In this document: one piece after another, positions 59,000 through 64,000 of the stretch
Layout of the letters: every line of letters begins with the position of its first letter
Position numbering within the stretch: position 1 is the stretch's first letter
NCBI GenBank assembly: GCA_947561585.1
Contig: CANNZV010000263.1
Location: 316,464-380,463 of the forward strand
Length of the DNA: 64,000 nt
Direction: 5' to 3'
Source of the DNA: Caprella mutica
Taxonomy: Eukaryota > Arthropoda > Malacostraca > Amphipoda > Caprellidae
The notes under the pieces: model-generated
The model's input: the letters and a program-made list of their open reading frames with translations, nothing else
The model's database searches: none
Told to the model about the DNA's origin: nothing
Position numbers and translations under genes: made by a program

Positions 59000-60270
59000 T
59001 TTTGAATTTGAGAAGAATTGCATCGTCCTGTACTCTGTAATTTGGCAAAACACCTTCTTCAACAGTATTTCGAAAATTCATGCTTCACTCCATGACAAGT
59101 GGAAGGGCAGCTAAATCTTACCACCTGAAAAAGTTCACAAAAGTCCGTGATCAATTCAATGAAACTGGTTCTATTCACAAGAAGAGCAAATTATAAGAAA
59201 ACCAAAAAGAACAGAAACAGTGATTCAGGAGGTGAAGAGTTTCTATGAAGAACCACCCAGAACCCCCAGTTTCTCAGCATATTTCACTAACCATAACTCC
59301 GTTGTGGAGGATCGTCAGGTACACTAATGAAAATCCCTGAAACATCAACGGAATAAATGATAGGTATGATGCTAAGGTAATATCTTTGTTGCCATTATTA
59401 ATTGAATGGATATAACTTTCATGCATTCCTTGATGATGATGGCAACTTGTCATCGGGTAATGGTGTTTCATATCTTAGATTGCTACAGGACATTATTTGG
59501 TGCTAGTTTGCTATGCGATCTATTTAGAATCTATTAGCAAATATAAAAGATACAAACAGGTATACGAGATTTCTTTAAATAAATATATGCCATTTACATA
59601 TGCAAAGCCTAATTATGGAAATACTTCTCTCATTATATAATATACATCCTAATAAACTTATATCAATATAATCTAAAATTGGCGATAAATATATATTTTT
59701 TTACTGTTGATGCTTTGTGACAATATCATCACGTCTATATTGTTTGTTTTGTATCACAGTTACTTAAAAAGAAAAATTATCATAATTATTAAAATAAAAA
59801 TACTAATGCATTATCAGATCACATTAACCTCACAGATCGCATACCAAACTAGCACCCATCATTTGGCCCATACTGCACCATTCTGCATCTCGTTCTTCAC
59901 TTTGGTGGATGCAAGATGGCGCTCCATCACATTGAACAAAGGCAGTTCTAGAATTTCTCATTGAAAAGATTTAGAGATCGATTCATTAGCAAATGAACGG
60001 AAAATTCCTGTCCAGCACACATTCAATATCACAACCCTTAGGATTTTCACTTCTTGGCTGCTGCACAAACTCGAGTTTATATATGAAAAAGAATATTCCA
60101 TTGTGTCTCTTATATAAAGTGTTTGCAGTTCGCTGAAAGGTATAACCCGCCCGGAGACCACTAAGAAATTTGAAAGAATGTTTCGAAGTTTGCTTCGTTC
60201 TGTCTTCAGGCTGGAGGAGGTCATTTTCAGCAACTTTTGTAGGGCCACAGGAGATGTGGTTCATATAATA
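59000..60270 (+). pseudogene. Tc1/mariner-type transposase remnant, copy B
   Basis: Plus-strand frames, broken by stops and shifts, give KFTKVRDQFNETGSIHKK (HTH), VIQEVKSFYEEPPRTPSFSA (linker), YDAKVISLLPLL, GNLSSGNGVSYLRLLQDIIW, WMQDGAPSH at 59,906-59,932 followed by TGA, KAVLEFLIEKI, DFHFLAAAQTRVYI and AGGGHFQQLL. The order and words are those of a DDE transposase of the Tc1/mariner superfamily. Not functional. Confidence 0.7.
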
Positions 60271-60699
60271 TAGCCATATATTATTATATATAGGAAAATA
60301 AATGTTTAATAATAATACTTTCTTTTCCATCAACTTGGTGTATCTATGATGACAATTGATGCATTAGAAGTGCTTCTAATTCGCAATTTAAAAATGTCGT
60401 TTCTGATAGAACACAGTGTGTCAGTGGATGTATTGTATAGTCCATAAGCTGTATATCATGTCTAATAGACTGATAGTTATTAACTTAGTCTTAATCACAA
60501 TATTCAATCATTGGCTGCAGCAAAAATAATCAACCATACTCCTACACTGTGTTTCATCAGATAACGTAATTTTTTAATTACGAATTAGAAGCACTTAAAA
60601 ATAAGTCAAATACCATTATAGACGCATCATTTTGAAGGAAAAGAAAGGATTTTTATTATTATTAAACATTTATTGTCTTATATCATATGAGGCACATCT

Positions 60700-61680
60700 C
60701 CTGAGGTCCTACAAAAGTTGTTAAAATCACCCCCTCCGATGTGAAGACGGAAAGATGCACGCTTCAGAACATTCTAGCATACTTTCTTGAGAGTCTTATA
60801 GTTATATTTTTGAGCGGAGATTTGAGCATATTGTATAAGAGACTCATTGGGATCTGTTTTTTTATATATAAACTTATAAACTCGAGTTTGTGCAGCAGCC
60901 CATATGCGAAAGTCCAAAGAGTTGAGATCTGGACTGTGTGCTGACCAGGAATTTTATTTCCGTACTTCTGCTAATCACTCAACCTGACAACCTCGAAACT
61001 TTTCTTTAAATTCTAAAGCTGCATTTGTGCACTGTGGTCTTGCATCCACAAAAGTGAAAAAGTTGCAGACTGGGCCAAATAATATACTGGAGCAATCACA
61101 ATTTTGAAAACCATTAACTGGTAACAAGTTGCCATATTCGTTAAGGAATGCTTGAACAATAATTGGAACCTTTACATTAATAATTGCAACGAAGATCATT
61201 ACCTTAGCATCATACCTATCATTTGTTTTCGAGGATTTTCATTCGTATTTTTTCGATGTGTTTTTGATGGAGGCAAATTAACTTATCGTCTGTCCAAACG
61301 ATTCAATTGGCAATGTTGGATGGTTGCTTGCATAATACATTTACAAAACCGCTATTTATGTGGTTTTCGCTAATGGTCGAACTGAAGTTCAATGATAAAA
61401 CCGGAAACTAGATGAATGTATGACGATCCTCCACCACGTGGTTTTGGTGTGGATGAAATCTGCTGAAAAGCTTTTCTGAGAGAAAAGCTAGTAGTTTCTT
61501 CAAAGAAACTCTTCACCTCCTGAATAGCAGTTTGTGTTTTTTTGGTTTTGTTTTCATTTGTTTTTTTTTTTGTGAATAGAATCAGTTTCATTGAATAGAC
61601 CATGAACTCTTGTGAAATTTTTCAAGAAGTAAGATTTAGCCACCCTTCCATTTATCTTGGGAAAGCATCAATTTTCGGCG
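60700..61680 (-). pseudogene. Tc1/mariner-type transposase remnant, copy C
   Basis: Minus strand: AIQEVKSFFEETTSFSLRKA (linker), MIFVAIINVKVPIIVQAFLN, EYGNLLPVNGF, and TNAALEFKEKFRGCQVE preceded by a frameshifted WMQD. It lacks a block after the catalytic Asp, and the C-terminus is decayed. It has TGC where copies A and B have TGA. Confidence 0.6.
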
Positions 61681-62260
61681 TACTGTTGAAGAAGAAGGTG
61701 TTTTGGCAAACTACAGAGTACAGGACGATGCATTTCTTCTCAAATTCAAAATCATTTTTAAATTGAAGAACATTGCTAATATTAATTGGGTGATCGAAAT
61801 CCACTCTCTATGGACAAAATGGCTTATACATAATACGACTTGAAGCAATTTAATTTCTCCCATTTCGCAATTTTAAAATGACGATTTTGATAGAATACAG
61901 TGTTCAAGCATGTCAAAAGCAATTAAAAATGATCAAATAATTGACATTTCTTCAATTTGGAGGATTAATCCATATATTTTTATTAATCTGTAGATTTATT
62001 TTTAAAAAGTTCAGACCTCAAGGGGGGGGCATCTGCCCCAAATGCCCCCCCCTTGTATACGCGCCTGTGCGTCACTGTCCAATAACTCGTAACTTACCCT
62101 ATATACTACTTAATAACTACTAATGGCACACGTAGGGTTTTTTGAGTCTTTCCACCAGACTTTTTTCTCCGCTTTTCCACCAGACTTTTTTCTCCGCTTT
62201 TCCACCAGACTTTTTTCTCCGCTTTTCCACCAGACTTTTGATTCAAAAGTCAATAGCGTC

Positions 62261-62572
62261 CACACGTGGATTGACTTTTTAATCTCGTGGATTAACATGT
62301 CGTGCAATTAACTACTCATAAATATCGGCGACATAAGCCCTCCTCTATTTTTTTAAACTAGGTAACTAACCTAGGTAGTTAGTAGCTGTTAATTACCTAG
62401 GATAGTTAAAATTACTAATTACCTGGGTTAGTTATTTACTAATTACATATATAGGTTAGTTACTATTACCTAGATTAATTAATTACTAGAGAACTACCTA
62501 CCTAGATTACTAAGATTATTTAGTTACAAATTAACTTAGTTTGATAATTATTATGAAGTTTATTAGCGGTTA
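62261..62572. other. Irregular ctaggtagttag-rich sequence
   Basis: Many imperfect words (aggtaactaacctagg, ttagttactaattac), low complexity. A related stretch with ataagcccctc and aactaactaac recurs at 63,888-63,970. Confidence 0.5.
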
Positions 62573-63420
62573 CACTAAATACCGAATTATACCGAATTAC
62601 ACCGAATTACACCGAATTATACCGAATTACACCGAATTATACCGAATTATACCGAATTACACTATACTCAATACCGAATTACACCGAATTATACCGAATT
62701 ACACTATACTCAATACCGAATTATACCGAGTTACACCGAATTATACCGAAATACACTGAATTATACCGAATTACACTATACTCAATACCGAATTATACCG
62801 AATTATACCGAATTACACCGAATTATACCGAATTACACTATACTCAATACCGAATTACACCGAATTATACCGAATTACACTATACTCAATACCGAATTAT
62901 ACCGAATTACATTAAATTATACCGAATTACACTATACTCAATACCGAATTATATCGAATTACACCGAATTATACCGAATTACACAGAATTATACCGAATT
63001 ATACCGAATTACACTATACTCAATACCGAATTACACCGAATTATTCCGAATTACACCGAATTATACCGAATTACACTATACTCAATACCGAATTATACCG
63101 AATTACACCGAATTATACCGAATTACACCGAATTATACCGAATTACACTATACTCAATACCGAATTACACCGCACTACACCTAATTATACCGAATTACAC
63201 TATATTACACAATAATCAATACTGAATTACGCCTGATTATACCGAATTACATTCTACTGAATACCGAATTACACCTGATTATACCGAATTACGCCTGATT
63301 ATACTGAAATATGCCTGATCATACCGAATTTCGCCTGACTATACCGAATTACATTCCACTGAATACCGAATTACGCCAGATTATACCGAATTACATGCCA
63401 TTGAATACCGAATTACACCT
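62573..63420. repeat. 10-bp repeat (accgaattay) with a 12-bp spacer as higher-order unit
   Basis: taccgaattacaccgaatta units are grouped into blocks closed by actatactcaat at irregular intervals of 40-90 bp. The right third degenerates to acgcctgattataccgaatt. Short-unit array with hierarchical structure. Confidence 0.95.
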
Positions 63421-63458
63421 GACGTCTTACACCGCGATTGGACAGTGACTAAATGGGG

Positions 63459-63866
63459 GTACGGTCAAGAGCCCCTCGGCAAGAGCCCCCCCCAGTCATG
63501 AGTCCCCCCCCCCCCGGTCATAAGTCCCCCCCCCCCGGTCACGAGCCCCCCTTCCTGTTTTTTTTAATCCTTATTCACCTAGTTAAACAAATGAAGAACT
63601 ACTTAGATAGAAATAACTGAGAGTTGATAATATGTAGTTTGTTGTATTCGCTTGTTTGTTGTACTGCATACTTCATGATTGTTTAATGACCCGGCAGAGG
63701 GGTTGGGGGGGGGGGGGCGGCACGCCCCCCCTATATACATATATTTTATGTTAATCAGTAATGAACTACAAAAGTGTCAATAAGGAAGGATTAAATAATA
63801 TAGGTAAATAAGGATTAAAGATCAGGGGAGGGGGCTCGTGACAGGGGGGGGGGCTCTTGACCGTAC
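63459..63866. mobile_element. 408-bp TIR element with G/C-run phrases
   Basis: Perfect 17-bp terminal inverted repeat: gtacggtcaagagcccc at 63,459-63,475 and ggggctcttgaccgtac at 63,850-63,866. Subterminal phrases ggtcatgagtcccccc, ggtcataagtcccc and ggtcacgagcccccc face gggggctcgtgacagggg. No coding sequence. Confidence 0.85.
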
Positions 63867-64000
63867 TTTCGACACAACCCCCCTCCCCAAGATATAAGCC
63901 CCTCTCTTCTATATAGGGAAACGAACTAACTAACCTTGGTAAGTTATGCAGTATTAGTTAGCTACTAAATAGTAAGCCCCCTTCCCCCGGTTAAAAGCCC
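63867..64000. other. Start of another phrase-repeat element
   Basis: gatataagcccctctc and cccccttcccccggttaaaagccc at the window edge have the same style (word + C run); the element continues beyond the window. Confidence 0.4.

Larger units (their letters stand above)
58742..62068. mobile_element. 3.3-kb imperfect palindrome: two Tc1/mariner-like copies head to head
   Basis: Left end caggggcgtatctaggattc, then ggtcaagggggggg. Right end (reverse complement) caggcgcgtatacaagggg. Subterminal match: tttgattattttaattgctt versus tttgatcatttttaattgct. Both arms carry transposase remnants pointing to the centre near 60,480, where cagtgtg and cacactgtg words face each other across about 100 bp (60,430-60,540). 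The arms are clearly diverged from one another, so this is either an old dimer or two neighbouring insertions. Confidence 0.7.
57716..62260. mobile_element. Outer TIR element with ggtggaaagact phrase ends, hosting the transposon palindrome
   Basis: Left: aaaagtccggtggaaagact, gaaaaaaccctgcgtgtg (57,725-57,762) followed by phrase repeats ccccgcctggacttttcc (57,785-57,875). Right, in reverse complement: aaaagtctggtggaaagact, caaaaaaccctacgtgtg (62,122-62,160), with ggtggaaaagcggagaaaa phrases outside it. The two ends are inverted copies. Most of the span is the inserted 58,742-62,068 palindrome, which lies only about 55 bp from the right end. Confidence 0.6.

Overview
Eukaryotic, animal nuclear DNA: AT-rich, with GT-AG introns, a chromodomain gene and C-type lectin domain (CTLD) genes split by phased introns, Tc1/mariner-type transposase remnants and many terminal-inverted-repeat (TIR) elements. 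The phylum cannot be fixed from this window. An invertebrate is likely, and the dense TAGCTA words in introns at 6-9.6 kb could suit a sponge, but that is only an impression.

Three protein genes are supported. (1) A chromobox-like gene lies on the minus strand at 9,703 to about 6,577, with its 5' end upstream (higher coordinates). It has a complete chromodomain spread over three exons, a long linker exon, and an ambiguous 3' end with an 87-nt exon carrying an early stop and an acidic, basic-NLS-containing open exon. (2) A multi-CTLD type I membrane receptor (mannose-receptor-like layout) lies on the plus strand at 25,628-43,663. It has four CTLDs, one transmembrane helix and a short basic tail. 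CTLD1 lacks its central exon and its flanking exons are out of phase. (3) A secreted or membrane single-CTLD gene lies on the minus strand at 51,758-48,213, with TATA box, signal-peptide exon and two CTLD exons; its last CTLD exon was not found. Genes 2 and 3 face each other tail to tail.

The dominant feature is tandem repetition. About 23-24 kb (over a third of the window) is minisatellite: units of 61, 20, 31, 51, 57, 18, 21, 40, 20, 30, 45 and 10 bp, plus a 1.9 kb purine-rich microsatellite. The largest is a 40-bp unit repeated about 166 times, inside the last intron of the receptor gene and itself inside a TIR element with ends at 35,961 and 43,520. All the very long open frames in the window (up to about 920 codons) come from arrays whose unit length is a multiple of three; they are not genes.

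The remainder is transposon-derived. There are foldback/MITE-like elements at 3.2, 4.0, 4.4, 6.1, 10.3, 23.7, 32.3 and 63.5 kb, several with degenerate short 'phrase' repeats at their ends. Three copies of a Tc1/mariner-like pseudogene occur: one in intron 1 of gene 3, and two head to head as a 3.3 kb imperfect palindrome at 58.7-62.1 kb. The most notable ideas are that TIR elements seed and carry minisatellites, and that the arrays in transcribed introns contain a canonical AATAAA in every unit.
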